Below are positions 34,455 to 42,905 of a stretch of 64,000 bases of DNA, in pieces (position 1 is the first letter of the stretch; every line of letters begins with the position of its first letter). The notes beneath the pieces were generated by a model that had not been told where the DNA came from, searched no databases, and saw only the letters and a program-made list of their open reading frames with translations. Position numbers and translations under genes: made by a program. This stretch comes from Brevibacillus formosus (GTDB taxonomy: Bacteria > Bacillota > Bacilli > Brevibacillales > Brevibacillaceae): positions 1 through 64,000 of the forward strand of contig NZ_PXZL01000001.1 in assembly GCF_003013405.1 (NCBI RefSeq), written 5' to 3'.

Positions 34455-34575
34455 ATCATTATCGGAATTCATAAACACTTCAAGGCAGGTAGGATTTTTT
34501 TTCTTTTTGTAGAATAACTTCTTGATTCCCATTTGATTTGGCAAACAATGCTGATCACGAGAAGGAGAAAGTGCA

Positions 34576-35571
34576 ATGAAACGGCCAACTTATACCCTAC
34601 CAAGTATTGTAAAAAAGGTATTCCGGCCCGGTGAGCGCTCCCTTCCACGTACGGAGATCTGCTCCCGGATGGAAGCGAATGAGCTGAATGCTTTTTTGGA
34701 TCTGGACTGCAAGACAATACTGGATAAAGTGTTGAACATGGAGCAGTCTCCAGTGCGAGTTGGAAGCTCAGAGGCGATCGTAGAGGTCACTCACCAGCCG
34801 CATCAAGTGTACGACTTGGCTCATCGCTATTTGCGAGATAGCCAAGCACCAAAAAAGCTTGAGCAAATTGTCGCAGAGCTGCGTCGTCAAACGCAGTTTG
34901 GCTGGAATCAGATTCTTCGTATGCTGCAATTGGAACGCGATCCTCGCTTTGTGCAATATCAAGGCGACAGCAGATGGTTTTTGGCTGAGTGGACTTTGGG
35001 CAATGACCAAGTGTATGCGTTTTGCCGCGACAATGGCATTACACAGGTAGCTGCTCGCACATTAGTCCATTTTCTGGAGCAGGAAGTAGGAATTGCTGCA
35101 GATGCTGCTTTTCTCCCTGCGCAAGATGACCGCTTCCGCATTGACGGTGATACCATGTACATCATTGCTCGTAGCGAAGATTCCAAGGAAGAGCAGGCGG
35201 CCCTCGAGGTTGCTGTTGCTGCCCCTTCTGTATCAATAGGAAACAGCGAGTCCGTCTCAGAAGAAATTGCATCGGAAGAACCAGCGAATCCCTTACACCA
35301 GGTGGAAGAACAACAAGAACCATTATTTACCAAGGAGGAAGCTACTATGTCTACCATTACCAACCAGCAAGTTCTCGAGGAAGTACAAAAACTGATGCAA
35401 GAAGCTATCAACCGCTTGGAGACAAGAAACCAAGAAATGTCCCAAGAAGTTGTCGCTCATTTTCAACAAAGCAATATGCAAGCTATAGAAGTGCTGATGA
35501 AAGAGAAACATAAGCATGAGCAGATCGTACTTGGCATTCAGCAGGTGCTTGCGACCAGTGAGCAACAATGA
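34576..35571 (+). CDS. winged-helix-like protein with coiled-coil tail, unknown family
   Basis: A 331-residue cytoplasmic protein of no recognised family. Residues 75-140 (AHRYLRDSQAPKKLEQIVAEL ... DPRFVQYQGDSRWFLAEW, cited in pieces) look like a HARE-HTH/RpoE-type winged helix, which typically ends D.RF....W.L.EW. Residues 150-205 (FCRDNGITQ ... DDRFRIDGDTMYIIA) may be a second copy. An acidic linker (210-256) leads to a 74-residue helical tail. That tail starts with ATG at 35347 preceded by AAGGAGGA, so it is probably also made separately. The stop overlaps the next gene (ATGA). AGAAGGAGAAAG gives the main start. Confidence 0.7.
   Translation: MKRPTYTLPSIVKKVFRPGERSLPRTEICSRMEANELNAFLDLDCKTILDKVLNMEQSPVRVGSSEAIVEVTHQPHQVYDLAHRYLRDSQAPKKLEQIVAELRRQTQFGWNQILRMLQLERDPRFVQYQGDSRWFLAEWTLGNDQVYAFCRDNGITQVAARTLVHFLEQEVGIAADAAFLPAQDDRFRIDGDTMYIIARSEDSKEEQAALEVAVAAPSVSIGNSESVSEEIASEEPANPLHQVEEQQEPLFTKEEATMSTITNQQVLEEVQKLMQEAINRLETRNQEMSQEVVAHFQQSNMQAIEVLMKEKHKHEQIVLGIQQVLATSEQQ
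35347..35571 (+). CDS. probable internal in-frame product (C-terminal 74 residues)
   Basis: In the frame of the larger gene, ATG at codon 258 has a near-ideal ribosome site (AAGGAGGA, 7 nt upstream), stronger than that of the full-length gene. The product would be a 74-residue coiled coil (STITNQQVLEEVQKLMQEA ...). It would be similar in size and type to the coiled-coil protein encoded immediately downstream. Independent translation is inferred from the ribosome site alone. Confidence 0.5.
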   Translation: MSTITNQQVLEEVQKLMQEAINRLETRNQEMSQEVVAHFQQSNMQAIEVLMKEKHKHEQIVLGIQQVLATSEQQ

Positions 35572-35843
35572 GTAAACTTGAGGCTACGATCCGGTTAGAG
35601 CAGAGATTTGCCATCCTGCGCGAGGTTATCGCGGGCTATCGGATTCGCCTTCAAGAAATGGAGAAGGAAGTGGTGGAGCTTTTTGCCACGAACCAACTCT
35701 CTGCTATTTCAGCATGCATGGGCGAGAAGCAGCGCATCGTCAGGTTGATGAATCGACTGGAACAATTTATTGTTCAATGGGAAAGCAACAACACGGATGT
35801 GGGTATCGCACATGAACCAAAGCGAGAACACTTGAACACATGA
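35568..35843 (+). CDS. small coiled-coil protein coupled to the winged-helix gene
   Basis: A 91-residue helical protein (SKLEATIRLEQRFAILREVI, LQEMEKEVVELFATNQLSAI). Its ATG overlaps the upstream stop (ATGA), indicating coupled translation. The coiled-coil pattern is like that of the tail of the upstream protein (both contain QSNMQAI/NQLSAI-type segments after a Glu-rich helix), suggesting a hetero-oligomer. No family recognised. The promoter of the next gene lies in its last codons. Confidence 0.7.
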   Translation: MSKLEATIRLEQRFAILREVIAGYRIRLQEMEKEVVELFATNQLSAISACMGEKQRIVRLMNRLEQFIVQWESNNTDVGIAHEPKREHLNT

Positions 35844-35861
35844 CGAATAATGCGGTAAAAT
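35832..35861 (+). promoter_or_regulatory. sigma-A promoter of the SEC-C gene
   Basis: TTGAAC and TAAAAT are spaced by 18 nt, partly inside the end of the upstream gene. Confidence 0.6.
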
Positions 35862-35924
35862 AGGGGGATTGTGCATGATTCCCCGCGCATGCCGCGTGGG
35901 ATGGAAAGGAGATCCAAACCCTCT

Positions 35925-37994
35925 ATGTCGGTAGGAAGAAACGAACTGTGCCCTTGTGGGAGCGGAAAAAAATACAAAAAATGCTGTGGGGTTGTCACTC
36001 CTATTACGGAGCTGCGTAGCCGCCACGAGCAAAAGCTGCAAAAAGAATACGCTGGCTGGGTCGAAAGACTGAATCATTTTGTCGGCGCAAATGCAACCAG
36101 CGAGACGATTCAAGAAGCACGGAATCGTTTTGTCGAAGAAGTAGGCTTGACCCAAGAGAGTGTCGCACGTCCTGAATGGGCAGCCCATTTCTTCAACTGG
36201 TGTGTATTGGACGTCAAAACAGGTGGAAGCACGCTGCTTGAGAACTATATCAAACAGCATGGACGTCGGATGGAGCCTGATCTTCGTCGTGCCTTTGCTG
36301 GATTGCACCTGAATGTTTATGAAATCATGGAAGTGGATCGTGATGTCATCACGGTTCAACAACCGATTTCGGAGGAAAAACACTATCTTCTTCGTGCCAA
36401 TACGTTGAATGTTGTCCCTGGACAATTGATCGTAGGGCGCCTGCTGAATCTAGGTCTGCGTGATATGCTCTTCTCTGGCAGCATCATCTTGCAGCCGCAT
36501 GTCAAGGAGAGCATGCTCGAGTGGTTACGCCAGCATCCAGAAGTAGAAGCTGCGAAGGCAGATACGAGCAAGAGAAGCTATACGACAGAGCTATATCACT
36601 TCATCGTTCAATTTGGTGAAGCGGCAAGCGAGTCGGAAGGGCCGAAGCCAGAAGCGCTTCTGCGTCGTACTTATCCTATGCCAGAGCGTAAACAGCTGCT
36701 GAAAGTAATCGAGTCGAACCCTGCATTTGAGCTGAAAAAACGGGATGGTGCTCGTGAGACATGGGTATATGCGTCACGCAAGGAAGAGCATTTGTTCCCG
36801 AATTTAAAGGATGCCTTGCTGGAGCTATACGAAGTCCAGGCAGAAGTGATTTTGCAGGATGACAGCCTGATTCTGGAAGGGTATGCACCGCAGTTGGACG
36901 AAGTCGCAGAGCTTTTGCTGCTGCTTGCATTTGAGAACGAAGAGGAGATTCGCGTTCTTACTTCAACTGGCTCTCGTTTGTCCAAAGGAACTCTGTTTAT
37001 CACGAGTCAGCCTACTCTGCCACCAAAAGTGTTGCAGTGGGCAGTCCAAACCTATTTTGCTGAAAAATGGCTGGTTACCTCCCATGAACAGCTCGATGAT
37101 TTGGCTCCGCTCCTGGTTGCGGCTACTGAAAACGAGGCGCTGCATGAAAAACTCCACAAGCTGATGGAGCAAATGGAACAGGATCATAAAGTGGGACAAG
37201 GCTTGGCTCGCTTTATCCGAATGGACATGCTTCGTCCTCGCCTCTCGTTGTCAAATGACAGCCTGCACGTGCATAACCTGCTGCGCCGTCCGTTGATCGA
37301 AGGGTTGCCGGAAAGTGTGTACACCGTACATCCTGACAGACTTGCGGACATCAATCGCTTTGTGCAAGAGATGACCGATGGCAAGTCGGAAGCCACCGTC
37401 AAAAAATACGATGAGGTCATGAATAACTTCCGTTCATTCGTCAGAGGAGCGTTTGGCCCATCTTTTACATGGGAGCAGTTGCGCAGAGAGGACCTGGTAT
37501 ACTTCCTCGTCCACGACATTTTCACGCGCACGGACGCAACGACCAAAACGTTGGCAACCAATCTGATGTCTGTATTGACGGCGTTCTTCAAGTGGCTGGA
37601 TAAGCAAGGACCATACGCGCTTTATCCTGTTATGCAGCCATTGTTCGCCGAGTTGAAGGAAACATTGCCGGAATCTTATCGCTTGCGTGGTGTAATGGAA
37701 AAAGAAGCGACTCAAAATCTTTACAGCAGCCCGATGGCGATCAAGGATATCACGGAAGAATCCATGCTCGTGCAAGAGATCACTTCCTCTGGTTGTACGG
37801 CAAAACGGGCAAATGGTGAGACAATCAAGCTGACTATTGGTACTGAATTGGGTGCTATGCTGGCAGCAGATTGGATGATCCATGGCTTGTTCGGTCAAGG
37901 TGAGGACGGTACGTGGAGACTGTATGGTACGCCTGAGGTGTATCCGCCAGTCATTGCTCAGGTGCTGGGCGCACCAACAGGTGTATTGGTCTAG
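35925..37994 (+). CDS. large SEC-C protein with integrase-type core-binding region
   Basis: A 689-residue cytoplasmic protein. The N-terminus is a SEC-C zinc motif (GRNELCPCGSGKKYKKCC), usually found at protein C-termini. The central 430 residues are not recognised. Residues about 470-570 (SEATVKKYDEVMNNFRSFV ... TKTLATNLMSVLTAFFKWLDKQG) resemble the SAM-like core-binding domain of tyrosine recombinases, but no catalytic R-HxxR-Y domain follows. It may bind nucleic acid or act in ribosome or protein quality control; both are inference. GAAAGGAG lies 13 nt upstream. Own promoter; strong terminator after it. Confidence 0.72.
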   Translation: MSVGRNELCPCGSGKKYKKCCGVVTPITELRSRHEQKLQKEYAGWVERLNHFVGANATSETIQEARNRFVEEVGLTQESVARPEWAAHFFNWCVLDVKTGGSTLLENYIKQHGRRMEPDLRRAFAGLHLNVYEIMEVDRDVITVQQPISEEKHYLLRANTLNVVPGQLIVGRLLNLGLRDMLFSGSIILQPHVKESMLEWLRQHPEVEAAKADTSKRSYTTELYHFIVQFGEAASESEGPKPEALLRRTYPMPERKQLLKVIESNPAFELKKRDGARETWVYASRKEEHLFPNLKDALLELYEVQAEVILQDDSLILEGYAPQLDEVAELLLLLAFENEEEIRVLTSTGSRLSKGTLFITSQPTLPPKVLQWAVQTYFAEKWLVTSHEQLDDLAPLLVAATENEALHEKLHKLMEQMEQDHKVGQGLARFIRMDMLRPRLSLSNDSLHVHNLLRRPLIEGLPESVYTVHPDRLADINRFVQEMTDGKSEATVKKYDEVMNNFRSFVRGAFGPSFTWEQLRREDLVYFLVHDIFTRTDATTKTLATNLMSVLTAFFKWLDKQGPYALYPVMQPLFAELKETLPESYRLRGVMEKEATQNLYSSPMAIKDITEESMLVQEITSSGCTAKRANGETIKLTIGTELGAMLAADWMIHGLFGQGEDGTWRLYGTPEVYPPVIAQVLGAPTGVLV

Positions 37995-38010
37995 AACCCC
38001 TAACATGAAG

Positions 38011-38042
38011 AAAACCCGAGGATACGTGTCCTCGGGTTTTTT
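38011..38042 (+). terminator. bidirectional terminator after the SEC-C gene
   Basis: A perfect 12-bp stem AAAACCCGAGGA / TCCTCGGGTTTT is followed by T-rich sequence, between convergent genes. Confidence 0.95.
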
Positions 38043-38066
38043 GTTTTGACTTATCATTGGTATAGA

Positions 38067-39284
38067 TTAGTGAGCCCATTCGCGGAGTGTCTTGTCTTTC
38101 GGGAGCAAAAAGCCCATAAACCCAATCAACGGGAGGAACGAACATAACAGAATGACAAAGCTCAGACTGTAGAGATCGGCGAGATAGCCGAAAACGAGAG
38201 CGCCCATGCCTCCCATTCCGAAGGCAAGCCCGATAATCAGTCCGGATACGGTCCCGATTTTGCCAGGCAATAGCTCCTGCGCGTATACGACCGTGACGGA
38301 GAAGCTGGAGAGCATGATAAAGCCGCTGATCACCAGCAATGGAAAGGCCCAATAGCCTGAGACGTAAGGCGTCAGCAATGTCAGGGGAAGTGAACCGAGT
38401 GTGGAGATGATGAGCAAGTTCCTTTTTCCGAATCGGTCCGACAGCGGTCCGCCAAAAAATGTCCCAATCGCTCCTGCGAAAAGAAAGCCAAAAATGACCA
38501 GCTGTGCATTAGCGTAATCCATATCTTTCACATACATCAAATAAAACTGGTAAAAGCTTTGGTAGCCAGCATTCATCCACGAACGCACACTGACGATGAC
38601 AATCAGGAGGCCGAGGGCAATCAGCCGTTTGTTCCGATTCGTATACGTGACAGCTGCGGCAGTAGTCTTTTTCAAGCGCTGTTGTCCACGATACCAGAGA
38701 GCAACATAGAGCAAGATGCCGCTAGCTAATAGCGCGGGCAGCAGAAACCAGGCAGCCCCTGTCTGTCCCAGATTCGCAAAGACCAGGATGGTCATTAAGG
38801 GAGCGAGTGCTTGCCCAGCATTTCCACCTACTTGAAAAATGGATTGCCCCAGCCCTCTGCGAGGACCAGATGCCAAGTGGGCGAAGCGTGAGGCTTCTGG
38901 GTGGAAGATGGCTGAGCCAATTCCAACACAGGCAACTGCTATAAGAACGAAATAGTAATTGCCAGAGAAAGCGAGTGCCAGCATTCCCAATCCCGAAACG
39001 ATCAAAGCCAGTGGTGGCAATAAGGGGATTGATTTGCGATCGGAGAAGTAACCGACAAATGGTTGCAAAACAGATGAAGTAAGATTCATGACGAGCAAAA
39101 TCATTCCGACTTGTGTAAACGTTAATGCCAGATTCTTCTCTACAATTGGAAGCAATGCAGGGATGACCGCTTGCAAGCTGTCGTTTAACAGATGCGCAAT
39201 GCTAATGGCAAATAGCATGCGATAGACAGTTGGTGCCGAAGTCCCTGCGGTTGTAGAGTGAATGGGTGTCGATGAGGCACTCAT
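38067..39284 (-). CDS. MFS transporter, fosmidomycin-resistance (Fsr) type
   Basis: A 405-residue protein with about 12 membrane segments. HLLNDSLQAVIPALLPI near residue 32 and GIGSAIFHPEASRFAHLASG near 125 are hallmark motifs of the Fsr/YfnC subfamily. DRFGKRN is the MFS loop motif in the second half. It probably exports a drug or sugar phosphate analogue by proton antiport. It forms a single-gene unit, convergent to the SEC-C gene. Confidence 0.88.
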   Translation of the reverse strand: MSASSTPIHSTTAGTSAPTVYRMLFAISIAHLLNDSLQAVIPALLPIVEKNLALTFTQVGMILLVMNLTSSVLQPFVGYFSDRKSIPLLPPLALIVSGLGMLALAFSGNYYFVLIAVACVGIGSAIFHPEASRFAHLASGPRRGLGQSIFQVGGNAGQALAPLMTILVFANLGQTGAAWFLLPALLASGILLYVALWYRGQQRLKKTTAAAVTYTNRNKRLIALGLLIVIVSVRSWMNAGYQSFYQFYLMYVKDMDYANAQLVIFGFLFAGAIGTFFGGPLSDRFGKRNLLIISTLGSLPLTLLTPYVSGYWAFPLLVISGFIMLSSFSVTVVYAQELLPGKIGTVSGLIIGLAFGMGGMGALVFGYLADLYSLSFVILLCSFLPLIGFMGFLLPKDKTLREWAH

Positions 39285-39512
39285 GTCAGTTCATCCCCAA
39301 CCTTTCTTTCGTAACTTACTTTTTCATTTTTTCAATGTAGCACGGATTCTACAGGACGTCATCCATGAATGATGGGAATATAATGGTCGAAGATAAAGGA
39401 TTTGATCCGTCAGGAAGTTTTTAAAAAGGTAGGTAAATAGGGAGACGCTGTCGAAAAAAGAGAGAAGCACAATGGACTAGACCATGAGCAGAAGGCTAGG
39501 GGGAATGCTGGA

Positions 39513-40466
39513 ATGCTGGAAGGTATAACAGAATACTGGCTATGCGTGGGAGGAGCCAATGTTGACGTACAGGGAGTCACTTCTGCTAGACTGTTGCCTG
39601 GAACAAGTAATCCAGGTGAAGTGCATCAAGCGGCAGGCGGTGTAGCTCGAAACGTGGCGGAAAATCTGGGATGGCTAGGAGAAGAAGTGCAGCTGTTTGC
39701 TCTGGTAGGAGAAGATGCAGATGGCGAGTGGCTAAGACAGGTCACAGCAAATAGTGGAGTAGCTACCCATGGCATGTTGCGAATTCCAGGGAAATCGACT
39801 GGCCGCTACTTGGCTATTCGTGATCGCGACGGTGAATTGTACACGGCTGTTGCAGATATGGAACTAAATGAAGAGTGGCCAGCGGAGATTGTCCAGCAAG
39901 GCCTCAAGCGCTTGCCGCAGGCCGCAGGCTTGTTTCTGGATGCCAATCTTCCTGTCGAGGTTATGCGGGCATTTTTGGCCGAAGCCAGAAGACTCGACAA
40001 AAAAATCATCATCGACCCTGTTTCTGTGAAAAAAGCGGAAAAATGGAAAGGGTTGCTTGAAGGTGTTCATATACTTGTCGCGAGCATTGATGAGCTGGAA
40101 GTGTTAGTTGGCCAAACCCTTCATTCCTATAATGATGTGGAAATATGCGCGAAAAAATTGGTGGCAGAAGGTGTTCATCAGGTCATGGTCATTTGTGGGG
40201 AAGCAGGGCTGTGGCTGTGCACCGCACAGGAGGAAAAATGGCTTGCTGCCCCGATTATGCCGATTCGAGAGTCCGCGGGAGATGCGTTTGCTGCGGGAAT
40301 CATTTATGCGCAAAACAAAGCGTTGTCCCTTGTAGAACAAGCAGCTTTCGGAGTTGCTCTGGCCGAGATGAGAACAAAGGGAAACGGAAAATACGATATC
40401 GATGTCCTTTTGGCACGAAAAGATTACTACGCCGCAAAAGAAAGACAGTTCCTCGACAGAGAATGA
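39513..40466 (+). CDS. PfkB family carbohydrate kinase, pseudouridine kinase-like
   Basis: A 317-residue ribokinase-fold enzyme. AAGGVARNVAENLGWLG near residue 42 is the substrate motif typical of PsuK-type kinases. The C-terminal anion-hole motif reads ESAGDAFAAG where DTxGAGD is usual, so a Gly is Ser and the leading D is changed; the catalytic Asp remains. Phosphorylation of pseudouridine is likely but no psuG glycosidase is adjacent. AGGGGGA lies 8 nt before the ATG. Confidence 0.82.
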   Translation: MLEGITEYWLCVGGANVDVQGVTSARLLPGTSNPGEVHQAAGGVARNVAENLGWLGEEVQLFALVGEDADGEWLRQVTANSGVATHGMLRIPGKSTGRYLAIRDRDGELYTAVADMELNEEWPAEIVQQGLKRLPQAAGLFLDANLPVEVMRAFLAEARRLDKKIIIDPVSVKKAEKWKGLLEGVHILVASIDELEVLVGQTLHSYNDVEICAKKLVAEGVHQVMVICGEAGLWLCTAQEEKWLAAPIMPIRESAGDAFAAGIIYAQNKALSLVEQAAFGVALAEMRTKGNGKYDIDVLLARKDYYAAKERQFLDRE

Positions 40467-40520
40467 AAATACATAGCTTGACGTACACTACCCGTTAGTT
40501 ACAGAGGAGGAGTGTATGTC

Positions 40521-40658
40521 ATGGAAAAGAAATCAAATGATGTGAACGGTAAACAAGAGAGCCATGTTCGGCAGGGCGGAGATTCACACCGCTCCAAAAA
40601 CAAGCGTCCTGAAGGTCCTGTACAAGGATTTAGTCAGGCACCACGCGGCTTGCAATAA
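40521..40658 (+). CDS. small hydrophilic protein (45 residues)
   Basis: A short ORF with a strong ribosome site (AGAGGAGGAGTG). It reads MEKKSNDVNGKQESHV..., rich in Gln, Gly, Lys, Arg and Ser and without hydrophobic segments. Composition recalls minor spore proteins of bacilli, but no SASP signature is present. A terminator follows 22 nt after its stop, which supports a real transcript end here. Confidence 0.6.
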   Translation: MEKKSNDVNGKQESHVRQGGDSHRSKNKRPEGPVQGFSQAPRGLQ

Positions 40659-40680
40659 GCCCAAATTTATATGTGCAACT

Positions 40681-40716
40681 AAAGTCCCCTTATCGACAAA
40701 ATGATGGGGGACTTTT
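40681..40716 (+). terminator. intrinsic terminator after the 45-residue ORF
   Basis: AAAGTCCCC / GGGGACTTT is followed by a short T-run. Confidence 0.82.
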
Positions 40717-40756
40717 CGTTTAAAGGAACATTTTTCTACAAATGCAGACAACGATA

Positions 40757-40765
40757 TGGTACAAT
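40757..40765 (+). promoter_or_regulatory. extended -10 promoter of the LCP gene
   Basis: TGGTACAAT is an extended -10 element (TGn plus TACAAT). No clear -35 is seen. It lies about 120 nt upstream of the start, leaving a long untranslated leader. The same TGGTACAATA core recurs upstream of the gene at 42516. Confidence 0.6.
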
Positions 40766-40887
40766 ACCTGAATCAGAGTATTGCCAACTGAAGAAAATAG
40801 TGGTGCATATTGTCGAGTGGCACAATTCAAAATCGTGCCTCCCTTTACTTTGTCAAAAAGCGTGCGCGAACAAGGAGACTGATTCAT

Positions 40888-42339
40888 ATGCCAGATACTG
40901 TTGTGAAAACACGCGCTTCAGCTTCTCGAAAGAAACAGCCGAGCCGTAATCGAAAAATACGTAAATTCGTGGTATCCTTCACATTGATCACCTTGCTGCT
41001 GGTAGGCGGTGTGGCTGGAGCAATTTATTGGAAAATTGAAGACACTCTGACGGAAGTAACGAACCCTACAAACAGTGGATTTACTTCGCCAGTATCCCAA
41101 AATGTCGATCCGGTATACTACTCGGATAAGCCAATGTCGTTCGTGTTGCTTGGTTCTGATACCCGTCCTGAAACAGGTTCCATGAATACTGACGTAATGA
41201 TCGTAGCAGTTGCTAACCCGAAGACGAAGAAAGTTACCATGGTATCGATTCCGCGGGACACACGCGTCAAGATCCCAGGCTATCGCGACTACCATAAAAT
41301 CAATTCTGTCTATGCCAATGGCGAAGCAGAACGCAGACAAGCAGAGCGCAATAACCAGACGGTTACCGAAGATGGTATTTCTTTAACCAAGAAAACGTTG
41401 AATGAAATACTGGGTATTCCGATTGAGCATTTTGTAGCCATTGATTTCGATGGTTTCAAAGCCGTTATTGACGAATTGGGTGGTGTAGAAGTCAATGTGG
41501 ATCGCAGACTGGTATACGATGATCCAACTGACGATACACACATCAATCTCCAGCCAGGACTTCAAAAATTGAATGGCGAGCAAGCACTTGGTTATGTGCG
41601 ACATCGTCATGACAACCGTGGAACGAAGTACTATTCCAGTGACTTCGACCGTAACCGTCGCCAACAAGAAGTCATCAAGGCAGTTGTGGACAAAGCGGCT
41701 TCTCTTGAAGGCTTGACGAAGATCTTTAACGTCATGGATGTAGGTGCCAAGAATATACATACCGATCTTTCCAAGGATCAGATCAAAGGCTTGGCCTACG
41801 ATTTCAAAGGATTTAATTCCTCTACGGTCACCGCATTGGATAATGGGGCATATTGGCAGGGAGGATATACGTATCTCGAAAAAGAAAAGCTCGAGTCAGT
41901 TCGCAATTCCTTGCAATCAGAGATGGGATTGACTGGGAGCGTCGTAGCGTCGCTCAACAATTCCCCGATACTCGGCACTGGTGAAGCGGTTGCGACTAGC
42001 AGCAAGAAGAGCGTCAAGAAGAAAACGACAGAATCAGCAGCGTCAACGTCAACGAAGCAAAAAACGGAGGCTCCGAAAGAACAAGAGCCGACGAATCCAA
42101 CAGACAACCAAGACGGTACGGCAAATGAAGGCGCAATGCCGCCACCTGATGTCATAAACACAGAAGGGCAAGGTCAGTCGACAGATCAAGGCCAGGGAGC
42201 ACAGAAGCCTGCGACTGATGTAACTCAAACAGTACCAGGTAATACCGGCAACAACTCTACTCCACCACCAGATATCATCCCGCCGACCAGTCAGGATGCT
42301 GGTCCTTCAACTACAGATGGTCCGAGCACAAACTCTTAA
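40888..42339 (+). CDS. LCP family cell-wall ligase (LytR-CpsA-Psr)
   Basis: A 483-residue protein. A basic N-terminus and one membrane segment (about 26-48) are followed by the LCP domain (about 80-340). Its motifs are FVLLGSDTRPETGSMNTDVM, VSIPRDTRVKI (read separately), INSVYANG, GGVEVNVDRRL and LGYVRHRHDNRGT, with the polyprenyl-binding Arg and Asp residues kept. LCP enzymes attach teichoic acids or other polymers to peptidoglycan outside the membrane. A 120-residue Ser/Thr/Pro/Gln-rich low-complexity tail ends the protein, unusual in length. AAGGAGA decides the ATG; an upstream in-frame start was rejected. Confidence 0.93.
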   Translation: MPDTVVKTRASASRKKQPSRNRKIRKFVVSFTLITLLLVGGVAGAIYWKIEDTLTEVTNPTNSGFTSPVSQNVDPVYYSDKPMSFVLLGSDTRPETGSMNTDVMIVAVANPKTKKVTMVSIPRDTRVKIPGYRDYHKINSVYANGEAERRQAERNNQTVTEDGISLTKKTLNEILGIPIEHFVAIDFDGFKAVIDELGGVEVNVDRRLVYDDPTDDTHINLQPGLQKLNGEQALGYVRHRHDNRGTKYYSSDFDRNRRQQEVIKAVVDKAASLEGLTKIFNVMDVGAKNIHTDLSKDQIKGLAYDFKGFNSSTVTALDNGAYWQGGYTYLEKEKLESVRNSLQSEMGLTGSVVASLNNSPILGTGEAVATSSKKSVKKKTTESAASTSTKQKTEAPKEQEPTNPTDNQDGTANEGAMPPPDVINTEGQGQSTDQGQGAQKPATDVTQTVPGNTGNNSTPPPDIIPPTSQDAGPSTTDGPSTNS

Positions 42340-42347
42340 CGAGTACG

Positions 42348-42382
42348 AAAAACACCCGTTCATCACGAGCGGGTGTTTTTTG
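42348..42382 (+). terminator. intrinsic terminator after the LCP gene
   Basis: AAAAACACCCG / CGGGTGTTTTT with an 11-nt loop. Confidence 0.93.
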
Positions 42383-42428
42383 TTTGTCGATTCATCATAA
42401 ATTTTTAAAAATTCGTTTATGGAAAAGG

Positions 42429-42457
42429 TTTAGAAAACACCAATTTCGTGGTACAAT
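42429..42457 (+). promoter_or_regulatory. promoter with extended -10
   Basis: TTTAGA and TACAAT are spaced by 17 nt, with a TGG extension just upstream of TACAAT. Confidence 0.65.
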
Positions 42458-42515
42458 AATAATATGCTGATAAGACAGATTAATCAGATAATTATTACTG
42501 ACTGGAGGGATTTCT

Positions 42516-42830
42516 ATGACGATTTTCTTGGTGAACCTGTTCTTGGTGATTGCTTTTGTGTACCTGATCAGCCGCCAACAAAATGAAGAGTTTGTGTACG
42601 ATGAAGATTTTTTCCTCCAGAACCCTTCAGCTTTGGAAGAATATCAGCAGATGCCGATTGATTTCCAGCACGCCTTTTTCCGCAAGCATAAAGAGTGGAT
42701 TAAGGAAAAATATATGCGCGGAGAAAGCTACGTTTTAGGCTATTGCCCAAACAAAGAAGTACGTCGTGCGTGGCTGTCAGAATTTATGAATCAAAAAAAT
42801 ATGAACAATACACCGACCCCTTCCTCGTGA
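42516..42830 (+). CDS. small membrane-anchored hypothetical protein
   Basis: A 104-residue protein with one N-terminal hydrophobic segment (residues 2-18) and a charged aromatic-rich remainder (EFVYDEDFFLQ, FRKHKEWIKEKYMRG). The segment could be an uncleaved anchor with the rest in the cytoplasm. No family recognised. CTGGAGGGA is the ribosome site. A terminator overlaps its last codons. Confidence 0.65.
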   Translation: MTIFLVNLFLVIAFVYLISRQQNEEFVYDEDFFLQNPSALEEYQQMPIDFQHAFFRKHKEWIKEKYMRGESYVLGYCPNKEVRRAWLSEFMNQKNMNNTPTPSS

Positions 42831-42841
42831 AGGGGTTTTTC
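42816..42841 (+). terminator. terminator overlapping the gene end
   Basis: ACCCCTT / AAGGGGT is followed by TTTTT; the stop codon lies in the loop and 3' arm. Confidence 0.88.
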
Positions 42842-42905
42842 GCATCTATAGAACTCGTGCTATACTGCTACGAGAGGATATCGTGAAACAGGAGGAAAGA
42901 AGTAC

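Noticed and set aside
36000..37994. Active tyrosine recombinase
   Set aside because: Only a core-binding-like region is visible; the catalytic Arg-His-Arg-Tyr set is absent and no att repeats were seen nearby.
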